Origin: UBA2137 sp963740205
GTDB taxonomy: Bacteria; Pseudomonadota; Alphaproteobacteria; Micavibrionales; Micavibrionaceae
Reading direction: 5' to 3'
Assembly: GCA_963740205.1 (NCBI GenBank)
Contig: CAVUDD010000002.1
Coordinates: 558,001-622,000 of the forward strand
Length of the DNA stretch: 64,000 bases
The position numbers and the translations under genes are program-made. This document shows, in pieces, positions 47,820 to 57,362 of the stretch; within the stretch, counting starts at the first letter, position 1; each line of letters opens with the position of its first letter. Below the pieces are notes generated by a model that saw only the letters and a program-made list of their open reading frames with translations, had not been told where the DNA came from and made no database searches.

Positions 47820-48497
47820 TTAGGCGGTTTCTTTCAACATATTTGTATCAACAAAGTTACCTGCACCCGCCATATTCAAGTGGTCATGTGTATGAAGAGA
47901 TACCAAGTCACAGTGATCGGTAAAAAAGTGGTTTGCACCCTCGACCATTCGATAATCAATTTTGATACCTTTTTGTGTATGAAGTCTGTCAACAACCTCA
48001 TCCACATCTTCTTTCATCGCGATATTATCACGTGTTCCGTGCAACATCAGACCTGATTGTGGGCAAGGAGCGAGGAAAGTGAAATCATATTCACTTGCGG
48101 GCATACCAACAGAGATAAAGCCTTTAATTTCAGGACGACGCATCAAAAGCTGCATGGAAATCCACGCTCCGAACGAAAATCCCGCTGTCCAGACGTATGG
48201 CGCTTTTGGATTAATTGTTTGCATCCAGTCAAGAACTGCTGCTGCATCTGTCAACTCACCTTCACCATTATCAAATACGCCCTGACTTTTACCAACGCCA
48301 CGAAAGTTAAAGCGGATAACTGAAAAACCGCGCTCTACGAAATTCTGGAATAATGTATAAGTGACTTTGTTATTCATCGTTCCGCCCTTTAATGGGTCTG
48401 GATGGAATACAATAGCAAGTGGTGCATTTGGTGTTTTGGAATGTGCGTAATGTGCATCAATTCGGCCAGCTGGGCCATTAATTATAATATTTGGCAT
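47820..48497 (-). CDS. Alpha/beta hydrolase
   Basis: The 225-residue protein shows the hydrolase fold: VFHPDPLKGGTMNNKV (HxDP..GG loop), RFNFRGVGKSQG, the nucleophile elbow GFSFGAW with serine, LMLHGTRDNIA with the acidic residue and VEGANHFF with the catalytic histidine. It has no signal peptide and resembles cytoplasmic esterase/CocE-like or OsmC-associated hydrolases of proteobacteria. Substrate is unknown. It stands divergent from the cysteine desulfurase with a 232-base gap in which I see no further gene. Confidence 0.9.
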   Translation of the reverse strand: MPNIIINGPAGRIDAHYAHSKTPNAPLAIVFHPDPLKGGTMNNKVTYTLFQNFVERGFSVIRFNFRGVGKSQGVFDNGEGELTDAAAVLDWMQTINPKAPYVWTAGFSFGAWISMQLLMRRPEIKGFISVGMPASEYDFTFLAPCPQSGLMLHGTRDNIAMKEDVDEVVDRLHTQKGIKIDYRMVEGANHFFTDHCDLVSLHTHDHLNMAGAGNFVDTNMLKETA

Positions 48498-48729
48498 TTA
48501 GTCCCCGTGACGTTAAGCTTTTTATTAAAAGCAAGGTTGTACCTTATTTATTTCCCATATCCTTGGATTAGGGTGCCCTCTTATAGACGATTGCGATTCA
48601 ATTTGTCTACTTTTTTTTGTACCGAACACGGAATAGCTGTGGACATTCAATAAGATAAATAGCATTTTTAAAAGAATACGGATGCATTTGTTTGCCGTGA
48701 AACAATAAACCTGTTAAGCGAAACGCATA

Positions 48730-49821
48730 ATGATTTACCTAGATTATAACGCCACCACACCCATACGTCCTGAAGTGATTGAAATCACTGCCAAAGCCAT
48801 GAATGCACATGGCAATGCTTCATCTATACATGGCTGCGGTCGCAATGCCCGTAAAATGGTCGAGGAGGCACGCGCGCACGTAGGCGCTATGGCTGGCGTC
48901 TCTGCAAAACAGGTCATTTTTAATAGTGGCGCAACAGAGGCCAACAATACTATTCTGCGCGGATATACAGACCGTCCTCTTCTTGTGTCCGCCATTGAAC
49001 ATCCCTCCGCCTATTTCTGCGGGCGCGATATTATTGAAATCCCCGTTCTTTCAAATGGTCTTATTGATATGAACGCCTTCACCTCTCTTCTGCGAAAGCA
49101 TAAAAACCCAGTTGTCTCAGTAATGTTGGTCAATAACGAAACTGGTGTTATTCAACCTGTACGCGACATTGCCAGAATGGTGAAAGAGGTGGACGGTATT
49201 ATGCATACCGATGCGGCCCAGGCTGCAGGTCGCATAGCGATCGATTTTGATGAACTGGACGTAGATTTCATGAGCCTTTGCGCACATAAATTTGGAGGGC
49301 CACAAGGCGTTGGAGCACTTATTTTTCGTCAAGGGATGACATTTCCCAAATTCATCCATGGAGGCGGACAGGAGAAACGAGCCCGCGCAGGAACAGAAAA
49401 TGTTGCTGGAATTGCCGGATTTGGAGAAGCTTCTCGTCTTGCCATACGTGATCTCAAAGAATTTCAAAAATTATCCACTCTTAGGGACAAAATGATTGAA
49501 GGAATTCTTGCCTCATCACCTAAAGTGACCGTTTATGGACTTGATGCGCCGCGTGTTTCGAACACTGTATCATGTAGCGTAGAGGGCATAGATTCTGCCA
49601 TTTTCCTAATGAATCTCGATCTTGAGCAGGTATGCATTTCAAGTGGTGCTGCATGCTCCAGTGGCGCGGTCAAACCGTCGCGCGTCTTACTTGCTATGGG
49701 TGTGTCAGAAGAAATATCAAAAACGGGCTTGCGCATTTCCATGGGATGGAATACCCAAGAGGCCGAAATTGAACAGTTTCTCAAAATATGGACAAAATTA
49801 ATAAGACGTATGGAGCAATAA
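48730..49821 (+). CDS. Cysteine desulfurase (NifS/IscS-like)
   Basis: The 363-residue PLP enzyme has YLDYNATTPIRPEV, NSGATEANNTIL, HTDAAQAAG, the PLP lysine in SLCAHKFGGPQGVG and the catalytic cysteine loop in SSGAACSSGAVKPS. It moves sulfur from cysteine to a persulfide for Fe-S clusters or thio-tRNA. It is somewhat shorter than IscS and lacks the IscU-binding tail. The ferredoxin gene begins three bases after its stop. Whether it serves Isc, Suf or MnmA (nearby at 51537) is unclear. Confidence 0.93.
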   Translation: MIYLDYNATTPIRPEVIEITAKAMNAHGNASSIHGCGRNARKMVEEARAHVGAMAGVSAKQVIFNSGATEANNTILRGYTDRPLLVSAIEHPSAYFCGRDIIEIPVLSNGLIDMNAFTSLLRKHKNPVVSVMLVNNETGVIQPVRDIARMVKEVDGIMHTDAAQAAGRIAIDFDELDVDFMSLCAHKFGGPQGVGALIFRQGMTFPKFIHGGGQEKRARAGTENVAGIAGFGEASRLAIRDLKEFQKLSTLRDKMIEGILASSPKVTVYGLDAPRVSNTVSCSVEGIDSAIFLMNLDLEQVCISSGAACSSGAVKPSRVLLAMGVSEEISKTGLRISMGWNTQEAEIEQFLKIWTKLIRRMEQ

Positions 49822-49824
49822 GCA

Positions 49825-50163
49825 ATGGCAAAGCTGACATTTTTAAAACCAGATGGCTCGAAACAGGAACTTGATGCACCAGAAGGCCTTTCTGTAATGG
49901 AAATTGCTGTACAGAACGATATTGATGAAATTGAAGGTGCCTGCGGAGGTTCTTTGGCCTGTGCAACTTGTCATGTTTATGTCGCACCCGAGTGGTGGGA
50001 TAAGTGTTTACCCGAAGATAATGAAATTTGTGAAGAAGAGGAAGATATGCTGGATTTGGCATTCGAACTCAAGAAATGCTCACGATTAGGATGCCAAATC
50101 ATTATGGATGAGGATAAAGACGGCTTAGTCATCGCTCTTCCTGGCACGAAGGTTGATTGGTAG
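49825..50163 (+). CDS. 2Fe-2S ferredoxin (adrenodoxin/FdxB type)
   Basis: The 112-residue protein carries the plant/vertebrate-type cluster motif CGGSLACATCHVYV followed by a distal cysteine in KCSRLGCQI. The acidic ALPG end and PEWWDKCLPEDNEI match bacterial adrenodoxin-like ferredoxins that feed electrons to Fe-S assembly or P450s. Placement right after the cysteine desulfurase supports the Fe-S assembly role. Confidence 0.94.
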   Translation: MAKLTFLKPDGSKQELDAPEGLSVMEIAVQNDIDEIEGACGGSLACATCHVYVAPEWWDKCLPEDNEICEEEEDMLDLAFELKKCSRLGCQIIMDEDKDGLVIALPGTKVDW

Positions 50164-50165
50164 AC

Positions 50166-50838
50166 TTAGTAAAAGGATAGTCTTTGATACTTTATACCAG
50201 CCATAAATGCGCTCAGATTTAATCTGTCTGAGAAGTTAAGCAATCTGTTGGAAGGACATTCAGCAAGAGCCAATTCAACAGCAACAAATCTTACCTCTTC
50301 ATCGTCACTATCCAAGCTTTGACCTGTAATTTCTTCTGCATATGTTTTTCTACAAAACTCTATTCTCTCGAAAGCCTCACGAGCAAGAGGCCTACCTCTC
50401 AACTCATCAAAAGAAACATCATCTATGAAAGCTGTAATAGAATTGGAACTAGGGCAAGCCTCCAGTCTGACACGGCCAATGTCATCATCATTATCTTCTA
50501 AAGCGGCCTCTTTGCAGTCCATCGTGACATTAACCAAATCATTAAATGAGACATGATTTTCATTTACCAAATCCGTGAAACTACGACCAGCTTCAAAAGA
50601 TGGTATTTGTCTCTCAGAAATATCATACTCTCTACATTTTCTTCCCTGAGAGTTCCTCTGGTAAATCTCTCTGCAGATGGCAAGCCAAAATCTCTGTGTA
50701 AGACCTATCAATTTTCTGATATGCCTCGGCCATATCAGAAGCCACATGCTTTGGATCTGTAATTTTTGGCGAGGCCCCACATGCAGTTAACGTAGCAGCC
50801 GCTGCTAAAAAAAATGGTGTAATTATTGATAAACGCAT
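50166..50838 (-). CDS. Lipoprotein of unknown function (frameshifted)
   Basis: From ATG 50838, with GGAGAAT in front, the gene encodes a lipoprotein signal with lipobox LTAC (ITPFFLAAAATLTACGA) and continues MAEAYQKIDRSYTEILACHL. It then shifts frame near 50636-50643, where an extra A lies in an AAAA run, to CREYDISERQIPSFEAGRSF and the C-terminal half (EACPSSNSITAF, FERIEFCRKTYAEE, ALAECPSNRLLNF). The joined product is about 223 residues with several cysteines. I recognise no family. Each half alone has no good start or end. Confidence 0.7.
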
Positions 50839-50892
50839 GCCTATTCTCCAAAAAATGGACAATAGGCATTTTATAAAATTATGTCAATAAAA

Positions 50893-51495
50893 TTAGCAGG
50901 TTTTGATAAGTTTTTCGATCTCTTGCTTATAAACCTCAAAATCATCAATAAAATTAAGAGTGGCCAACTTTCCACGTGTAATGAAACCACTCTCAATCAT
51001 ATGCTCAATTTGCATTTTTGTATGCTGATAGTAATCTTTCATATTCAAAACAAAAATAGGGCGAATTCCATATGATTTAACAGAAGGGTCACGGTCCATA
51101 GGCAGATAGTCCTGTTCTACACATTCGTAAATCTCATCCAAAGTTCCTGTCCCGCCAGGAAGAACAAGAAATGCATCTACACCATCCAATAAAAGGTGCT
51201 TTCTCTCTGTAAGATTTTTTGTGAGCGTGTAAGGAATTCCCAATGACTTAGGTTGATTAACAATATGGTATTTTTCAGGCAAGATACCCTCAATCGTGCC
51301 GCCACTTCCAGACTTCTCAGCACCTTTTAAAAACCCGCGACAAAATGCACCCATAAGACCATTACCAGAGCCACCATACTTGACGTGCACATCATGTCCA
51401 CCAAGCCAGAAGCCAAGCTGTCCTGCTGTTTCATGATAAATTGGGTCTAAGCCTGCTTTTGCACCGCTAAAATAGGAAAATGTTAGTCTGCTCAT
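50893..51495 (-). CDS. LOG-family (TIGR00730-type) nucleotide phosphoribohydrolase
   Basis: The 200-residue Rossmann-like protein contains the LOG signature PGGTGTLDEI preceded by a conserved arginine in TERKHLLLD, and YGGSGNGLMGAF in the nucleotide-binding part. LOG proteins cleave cytokinin riboside monophosphates or, in bacteria, AMP-type nucleotides to base and ribose 5-phosphate. The start lies divergent from mnmA with about 40 bases between starts. Confidence 0.92.
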   Translation of the reverse strand: MSRLTFSYFSGAKAGLDPIYHETAGQLGFWLGGHDVHVKYGGSGNGLMGAFCRGFLKGAEKSGSGGTIEGILPEKYHIVNQPKSLGIPYTLTKNLTERKHLLLDGVDAFLVLPGGTGTLDEIYECVEQDYLPMDRDPSVKSYGIRPIFVLNMKDYYQHTKMQIEHMIESGFITRGKLATLNFIDDFEVYKQEIEKLIKTC

Positions 51496-51536
51496 AGATT
51501 ATGTCCATTTGTTTGATTTTTAACTGGAAACACTAT

Positions 51537-52697
51537 ATGTTGCCGCGCATGAACAGTCTAGGCTTTAACAAAGATCCAAAAGATACGCGCGTGGTCGTTG
51601 CCATGTCGGGGGGCGTTGATTCATCTGTAACTGCTGCACTCCTCCATGAAGAGGGGTATGACGTTGTCGGGGTCACACTTCAACTATATGATTATGGGCA
51701 AGCTGTTGAGCGCAAAGGCGCGTGTTGTGCGGGCCAAGATATATATGATGCAAAAAAAGTTGCAGAAGATCTTGGTTTTCCACATTACGTTTTAGATTAT
51801 GAAGATAATTTCAAAGATAGCGTTATTGATGATTTTGTAGACAGTTATATGCAGGGTTTTACGCCAATTCCCTGTGTTAAATGTAATCAAACTGTAAAAT
51901 TCCGAGATTTACTTAAGGTCGCCAAAGATTTGAATGCTGATTGCATGGCAACGGGTCATTACATTCAACGCGTTATGAATAAAGACACTGGACAAAGTGA
52001 GCTTCACCGCGCAGTTGATGCGACAAAAGACCAGAGCTATTTTCTTTTTGCAACAACTCAAGATCAGCTTGATTTTTTACGATTCCCCCTCGGTGGCTGG
52101 GCAAAAGATGTTACGCGCGCACATGCGGATCGTTTAGGACTCACAAATGCTGACAAACCTGACTCGCAAGATATCTGTTTTGTGCCAAATGGTGATTATG
52201 CCTCAGTCGTTAAGAAGATTAAACCAGAGGCTGAGCAGGCTGGAGATATCATTGACTTGGATGGAAACATTCTCGGTACGCATGATGGAATTATCCATTA
52301 CACAGTTGGACAACGTCGCGGCATAGGCATTGGTGGAGGCGTTTCTGAAGATAACTCACCATTCTACGTAATTAAAGTTAACCCAGCTCTTAATCAGGTC
52401 ATTGTAGGACCTAAAGACGCATTAGCACGCGACATTGTTTATTTGGGCGATACGAATTGGCTTGGGACTATCCCTGAAAACGGAATTGATGTTGAGGTGA
52501 AATTACGCTCAGTGATGAAACCTGTCTCTGCAATGCTAATGCAAGATGGTAGTCGTTATTACCTACAGCTTCCCTCTGCGCAATATGGCATCGCGCCTGG
52601 ACAAGCCGCAGTCATTTATGATGGAAACCGTGTTCTTGGCGGAGGCTGGATTGTTGATACAGCACAATCAGGAAAACTTGTTAAACAAGCTGCCTAG
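51537..52697 (+). CDS. mnmA: tRNA 2-thiouridylase MnmA
   Basis: The 386-residue PP-loop thiouridylase has VVVAMSGGVDSSVTAALL, the first catalytic Cys in IPCVKCNQTVKF, GHYIQR, the second in DSQDICFVPNGDY, and IHYTVGQRRGIGIG. It installs sulfur at U34 of tRNAs for Glu, Gln and Lys. ATG 51537 is chosen; the upstream in-frame ATG at 51501 adds an unlikely hydrophobic extension. The 3' end overlaps the convergent unknown gene by 17 bases. Confidence 0.95.
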   Translation: MLPRMNSLGFNKDPKDTRVVVAMSGGVDSSVTAALLHEEGYDVVGVTLQLYDYGQAVERKGACCAGQDIYDAKKVAEDLGFPHYVLDYEDNFKDSVIDDFVDSYMQGFTPIPCVKCNQTVKFRDLLKVAKDLNADCMATGHYIQRVMNKDTGQSELHRAVDATKDQSYFLFATTQDQLDFLRFPLGGWAKDVTRAHADRLGLTNADKPDSQDICFVPNGDYASVVKKIKPEAEQAGDIIDLDGNILGTHDGIIHYTVGQRRGIGIGGGVSEDNSPFYVIKVNPALNQVIVGPKDALARDIVYLGDTNWLGTIPENGIDVEVKLRSVMKPVSAMLMQDGSRYYLQLPSAQYGIAPGQAAVIYDGNRVLGGGWIVDTAQSGKLVKQAA

Positions 52698-53199
52698 ACT
52701 TTAAAAACTCAACCACATTTCTATCTCGCTCTGGGATTTCACCGTCAAAAGATTCTTCTATTGAAGGGTGATCTGATGCAAATTTTTGAAGCATTTCGCC
52801 AAGCATTTTTATAAATAAGTGATTATTATCAAAAGCTATAGAACTGGAATAGCCATCGGAACTTGCACACTCAATGAAACCTTCAACTTTACCATCATCA
52901 TCCCGCAATACATGAGGAAAACGCCTTAGACTAAGGTTTCCACAACGCTCTTCTTTAACCTCTAGAAATGCACGAACGCCTTTTGTTAACTTCAGGGCAG
53001 ACCTATTACTGACGTTTACATCTTCAACCGACTCATTCTCTTTAATGAACAGATAGTAAGTATGTGATTTTCCCGATAAAGAAAAAACTGGCGATTGAAT
53101 ACCGTTGCTATTTAAGTCGACAACTTCTTGTAAAATCTCTTTTACAGAAACAGGCAGCTCATATGAGGCTGGCATAAAATAATGTCGAAGATTTTCCAT
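52681..53199 (-). CDS. Hypothetical protein (172 aa)
   Basis: The product is soluble and mixed alpha/beta with no recognisable motif. The stretch SVKEILQEVVDLNSNGIQS, a strand-rich centre (HTYYLFIKENES), RCGNLSLRRFPHVLRDDDGKV and a helical end are the main features. ATG 53199 is preferred over 53250, because the upstream extension runs over the ftsZ terminator. It follows ftsZ on the same strand past that terminator, so it is a separate transcription unit. Confidence 0.68.
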   Translation of the reverse strand: MENLRHYFMPASYELPVSVKEILQEVVDLNSNGIQSPVFSLSGKSHTYYLFIKENESVEDVNVSNRSALKLTKGVRAFLEVKEERCGNLSLRRFPHVLRDDDGKVEGFIECASSDGYSSSIAFDNNHLFIKMLGEMLQKFASDHPSIEESFDGEIPERDRNVVEFLKSRQLV

Positions 53200-53229
53200 A
53201 GCGACAAAATATACATATTTTCCGTAATA

Positions 53230-53263
53230 AAACAATAAAAAACCTCCCATGAAGGAGGTTTTC
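53230..53263 (-). terminator. Rho-independent terminator after ftsZ
   Basis: On the minus strand AAAACCTCC and GGAGGTTTT form a 9-bp stem around a 6-base loop, followed by TTATTG. It marks the end of the dcw operon. Confidence 0.9.
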
Positions 53264-53284
53264 TAAAATCATATTTTTAACAGC

Positions 53285-54988
53285 TTAGTTAGCTTGTCTA
53301 CGAAGAAAAGCTGGAATATCTAACTCGTCTTCAACCGTAGATGGCTTAGAAGGAGATTCAATATTCAGCTTACCTTGAGAGGCTGCTGCAGGAGTAGTAT
53401 CTCCCTCACCGTTGCTAGTTTCACCTTGTGTCTCAGATGTAGATGTAAAATCCTCATCTTCATGTTTCCAAGTGCCACCTGTAATACGCTCAAACAAGCT
53501 CGCTGATTTCTTGGGCTTATTTGAACCGGGTACTGGTGGACGCAAATTCAAGGAAGGTGCAGTGCTTGCTTGAACTTCTTGTTTCTGAACCTGAGGTTGC
53601 GCTACAGGTTGTGCTGAAAGCTGAGAATAAGATGTTGTTTGAGATGTTTGATATCCACCATAGTTTTCGGATGTAGCCGGTGCGGGAGGTATAAACGCCT
53701 CGCCATAAGTTGCTCCACGTCGTGGCTGTGCAGTTTGTGCCACTTCTTGGGTCGTTTCAGGACTAGCCTCACCAACTGTTTCGGCTTGCTCAAACAAATC
53801 AACATCTTCCGTTGGCTCTGTGCTTTGCGCGTTTTGTACGAAAGTTGTCTGTGCTGATGTTGTTATCGGCTGTGAAACTGGTGCAGTAGCTGCGGCACTT
53901 GTCACACCAGCGTAGCCTGTAGTTGGAGACTGCATGCCCATTGTTCTTGGCTTCGCACGAACAGAAGCAGATACACCACCACCCGGCAATGCTTTACGCG
54001 CTGTTTCCTTATCAATACCTGTTGCAACGATCGATACACGCATAACGCCATCAAGACTGTCGTCAAATGATGTACCGAATATGATATTCGCATCAGGGTC
54101 AACTTCATCACGGATGCGGTTACAGGCCTCATCAGCCTCAAACAATGTCATATCTTGGCCACCAGTCACGTTAATAATAACGCCTTTAGCGCCCTTCATG
54201 GACATATCATCAAGCAACGGATTAGAAATGGCTTTCTCTGCAGATTCAATTGCACGTTTTTCACCAGTGGACTCACCTGTACCCATTACAGCTTTACCCA
54301 TCTCGAGCATAATTGAGCGGATATCGGCAAAGTCTAGGTTAATGAGACCTGGATTAACAATTAAATCAGTTACACCACGTACACCTGATTGCAACACGCT
54401 ATCGGCCATTTTAAAGGCTTCAGCAAAAGTTGTTTTCTCATTAGCAATACGGAATAAATTCTGGTTTGGAATAACAATCAATGTATCGACATATTCCTGT
54501 AATTCTTTAATGCCTTCTTCGGCCATCTTCATGCGCATTGTACCTTCAAAATGGAAAGGCTTGGTTACAACACCAACGGTCAGTATATCACGCTCACGGC
54601 AAGCCTTGGCAATAACAGGCGCAGCTCCCGTTCCTGTTCCTCCGCCCATACCAGCAGTTACAAAAACCATGTTTGAATTTTCGAGATACGCTAGAACCTC
54701 TTCCAAAGATTCCTCTGCGGCCATTCGTCCAACATCGGGACGAGCGCCAGCTCCAAGACCTCTTGTCACTTCACCACCGAGCTGTACCCTGTTATCTGCC
54801 AGCGAAGCATTTAGGGCTTGTGCGTCTGTATTACAGACAATGAATTCAACCCCCTGCATTCCAGCGTGGATCATGTTATCCACAGCGTTTCCACCAGCAC
54901 CACCGACGGCAACTACTGCAATTTTAGGTGAGAATTTTTTGTTTTCTATAGGTTGCATACGAACATTAATCATAAGGTTGGTCTCCAA
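53285..54988 (-). CDS. ftsZ: Cell division protein FtsZ
   Basis: The 567-residue GTPase has the tubulin-like motifs GGAGGNAVDNMI and GGGTGTGAAPVIAK (signature) and NPGLINLDFADIRSIM, followed after about residue 330 by a long, Q/T/P-rich disordered linker. The conserved C-terminal peptide DIPAFLRRQAN recruits FtsA and others. The linker is longer than in E. coli and typical of alphaproteobacteria. FtsZ polymers mark the division site. A 263-base gap separates it from ftsA, which may hold its own promoter. Confidence 0.98.
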   Translation of the reverse strand: METNLMINVRMQPIENKKFSPKIAVVAVGGAGGNAVDNMIHAGMQGVEFIVCNTDAQALNASLADNRVQLGGEVTRGLGAGARPDVGRMAAEESLEEVLAYLENSNMVFVTAGMGGGTGTGAAPVIAKACRERDILTVGVVTKPFHFEGTMRMKMAEEGIKELQEYVDTLIVIPNQNLFRIANEKTTFAEAFKMADSVLQSGVRGVTDLIVNPGLINLDFADIRSIMLEMGKAVMGTGESTGEKRAIESAEKAISNPLLDDMSMKGAKGVIINVTGGQDMTLFEADEACNRIRDEVDPDANIIFGTSFDDSLDGVMRVSIVATGIDKETARKALPGGGVSASVRAKPRTMGMQSPTTGYAGVTSAAATAPVSQPITTSAQTTFVQNAQSTEPTEDVDLFEQAETVGEASPETTQEVAQTAQPRRGATYGEAFIPPAPATSENYGGYQTSQTTSYSQLSAQPVAQPQVQKQEVQASTAPSLNLRPPVPGSNKPKKSASLFERITGGTWKHEDEDFTSTSETQGETSNGEGDTTPAAASQGKLNIESPSKPSTVEDELDIPAFLRRQAN

Positions 54989-55251
54989 GAGAAGAAGGGA
55001 AGTAACGAATCAATATATAAAGCGTAGACCCGAACGGCCTTCGCGAAAAGGGCTTAATAGAAGTTATTTACTGCTTTTTGTTATATTAACAAGGTCCCAC
55101 CCATTTATCTGATAAACCAAACGCTTAAGAAGAGAGCCTTAAATGATTCATATGATTCACAAATTAAATTTTGCGTGACTTGCCTTTTATTTTTTTGAAT
55201 AAAAAATGATGTCTGTGGATAAGTGGATATAATTATCCACCGGCCAAAAAA
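54989..55251. promoter_or_regulatory. ftsA-ftsZ intergenic region with a palindrome
   Basis: This 263-base gap holds the perfect inverted repeat TTGTTA-TAT-TAACAA at 55078-55092, 90 bases before the ftsZ start. It is AT-rich and shows no ORF with a ribosome-binding site. It probably contains an ftsZ promoter and perhaps an operator. I looked for CtrA-type TTAA-N7-TTAA sites and found none with correct spacing. Confidence 0.5.
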
Positions 55252-56523
55252 CTACCAGTTCTCCCTGAACCAGAACTGCAATCGCTTCCATAGCGATCCT
55301 GAATCCGCATTTAATTCGATCTCACTTGGCATCTCATATGATCGTTTCGTCGCATAATGCAAAAGCCCCGTCATCACAGAGAAAGCGGCGCCACTTGTTG
55401 AGTCAGGTAAACCTGCAAATTTAATAGGTTGTCCAAGTCGAACCTGCTTATTCAATATACGTTGTGCCAAATCCGCAGTTCCAGGCAAAAGGCTCGCCCC
55501 ACCCGTAAGTACGAGGCGACGCCCAACTGCATCCGATACACCCGCATCATTAAGAGACTGCCTTACCATTTCAAAAATTTCTTCCATGCGCGCCTGAATG
55601 ATATTCACCAACAAAGAGCGCGGAACGTGATTTGTCTGCCCATTACCTTTTTCACCTAGCAAAGGCACATCAATGTATTCCTGCTCGTCCTGCGCATTGG
55701 CTATTGCACTCCCATAAAGCGTTTTTAGACGCTCCGCATCAATCAGGGATGTCGTAAGACCTTGTGCTACATCCGATGTCACGCTCTGTCCGCCAATGGC
55801 AATATTGCCTGTATGAAGAAGGTGGTCCTGTTGAAACACAGCAAAAGATGTTGTGCCACCACCCATGTCTATGACAGTGCAGCCCAATTCCATTTCATCC
55901 TCAACCAATGTCGAAAGAGCCGCAGCATATGGAGCAGAACAAAGCGATACGATATCCAAGTGTGAACGCTCAACGCACAAAGCTAAATTTTTCAGCCCAG
56001 CCAGATCACCATCAACCATGTGAATATCCACACCAAGTTTGTGCCCTGTCATACCAGAAGGGTCTTGGACACCCTGCTTACCATCCAAAGAGTACCCGAC
56101 AGGTATTGTGTGGATGAGCTCACGTTCATCCGACAAGGCATTAGACTGTGCCTTGGCAAGCGCACGTTTAATATCGTTATTAGTAACTTTTTGACCTAAA
56201 ATCTGAACATCAACATCAATGGCTTGGCTGTGCGTATAACCGGCAGGAACAGATAAGACAATTTCTCGCAACGGGTAGCCTTTGACAGTTTTAGCAGCCA
56301 TAGCTTCAGCACTATGAACCGTTTGACGTATGGCTTCTTCGGCAGAGGCAACATCGACAACCATTCCATTTTTTATACCTTTTGATTTCTGGTGACCCAC
56401 GCCAACAATCTCGACACCACCCTCGTCATCGACAATACGGGCTATGACACATGCAATCTTACTTGACCCAACATCAAGTGCAGCAACAACGCTGTTCTTT
56501 TTAAACACAGAATCCGAACTCAT
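55252..56523 (-). CDS. ftsA: Cell division protein FtsA
   Basis: The 423-residue actin-like protein has the phosphate-1 motif AALDVGSSKIACVIAR, the SHS2 (1C) insertion with GYPLREIVLSVPAG, phosphate-2 region DMGGGTTSFAVF and adenosine motif RLVLTGGASLLPG, with a short C-terminal amphipathic helix RLQFWFRENW that anchors it to the membrane. It tethers FtsZ to the inner membrane. Its start overlaps the ftsQ stop by four bases. Confidence 0.97.
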   Translation of the reverse strand: MSSDSVFKKNSVVAALDVGSSKIACVIARIVDDEGGVEIVGVGHQKSKGIKNGMVVDVASAEEAIRQTVHSAEAMAAKTVKGYPLREIVLSVPAGYTHSQAIDVDVQILGQKVTNNDIKRALAKAQSNALSDERELIHTIPVGYSLDGKQGVQDPSGMTGHKLGVDIHMVDGDLAGLKNLALCVERSHLDIVSLCSAPYAAALSTLVEDEMELGCTVIDMGGGTTSFAVFQQDHLLHTGNIAIGGQSVTSDVAQGLTTSLIDAERLKTLYGSAIANAQDEQEYIDVPLLGEKGNGQTNHVPRSLLVNIIQARMEEIFEMVRQSLNDAGVSDAVGRRLVLTGGASLLPGTADLAQRILNKQVRLGQPIKFAGLPDSTSGAAFSVMTGLLHYATKRSYEMPSEIELNADSGSLWKRLQFWFRENW

Positions 56524-57362
56524 AAACTTTCCCCTGCCGCCTTCACAATTTGCGGGGTTGCCCCATCAAGTGGCTCAATAACCAATCTATCAGTCTGACG
56601 CAAATCAATATCCTTTACTGGTTTTGCTAAAATCATTTCCTCTGTCTCGTACCTTGAAAGCCTTGCCAAGGCAAAAGCTGTTTCATCTTCAGGAAGCTGA
56701 ATTCGAACATTTTGATGTGTGAATAAATCCCATCTGCGCATACCGATATATTGAACAGACTCTATTTTGTTAAAAAGGTTTTTTTCCGCAATCAAAAGAG
56801 GAAGGAATTCAGGTAAAGCTTCGGCTGCACCTTCGCCTGTTGCAATCAACATATTCTTGAACCTCTCATCAGGGTTCTCAGAAATCACTACGCCTTCCCA
56901 ATCAAGCAAAGAAAGACTTTTATCTTTATTCCGCACCAATGCCATGGGTATGCGTTCTTCAATGTGAATATAAACACTATCTGGGAGTCTGCGCGTGACA
57001 GAAACTGATTTAATCCAGTCCAATGTGCTTATTCTGTCCTTAGTATCACTTGGGCTAACTGCAAATAATTCATCACCCCTTTTAACACCGACCAACTTTA
57101 CTAACATGTCTCTATCGGTAAAACGGCGACCTTCTATATAGACATTTTCGACCACAAAGCCCCAATCAGCGCTTTGTGCGACAACCTTTTCCTTCACAGC
57201 AGTAAGGGTAGACGGCGCGACACCAGACATCCAAGCCCATGCGCCAGCCCAAATGAAAATCACGAACACAGCAAGACCAATCCCAATTCTTTTCAGGAAA
57301 GGAATTAAGCGCTGAGTCGCTCCTTTGCGACGTTTGAGGATTTTACTTCGTGTCCTTGACAT
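56520..57362 (-). CDS. ftsQ: Cell division protein FtsQ
   Basis: The 280-residue bitopic protein has a basic cytoplasmic tail, a transmembrane helix (GIGLAVFVIFIWAGAWAWM), a POTRA domain (VENVYIEGRRFTDRDMLVKLVG) and the FtsQ beta domain (VTRRLPDSVYIHIEERIPMALVR). It bridges early and late divisome proteins in the periplasm. The ATG at 57362 overlaps the ddl 3' end by 58 bases; no other start keeps the basic tail, and no strong ribosome-binding site is seen, so coupling to ddl is likely. Confidence 0.94.
   Translation of the reverse strand: MSRTRSKILKRRKGATQRLIPFLKRIGIGLAVFVIFIWAGAWAWMSGVAPSTLTAVKEKVVAQSADWGFVVENVYIEGRRFTDRDMLVKLVGVKRGDELFAVSPSDTKDRISTLDWIKSVSVTRRLPDSVYIHIEERIPMALVRNKDKSLSLLDWEGVVISENPDERFKNMLIATGEGAAEALPEFLPLLIAEKNLFNKIESVQYIGMRRWDLFTHQNVRIQLPEDETAFALARLSRYETEEMILAKPVKDIDLRQTDRLVIEPLDGATPQIVKAAGESL

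Noticed and set aside
55078..55150. CtrA binding sites before ftsZ
   Set aside because: TTAA pairs are present but spaced 10 bases apart instead of 7.
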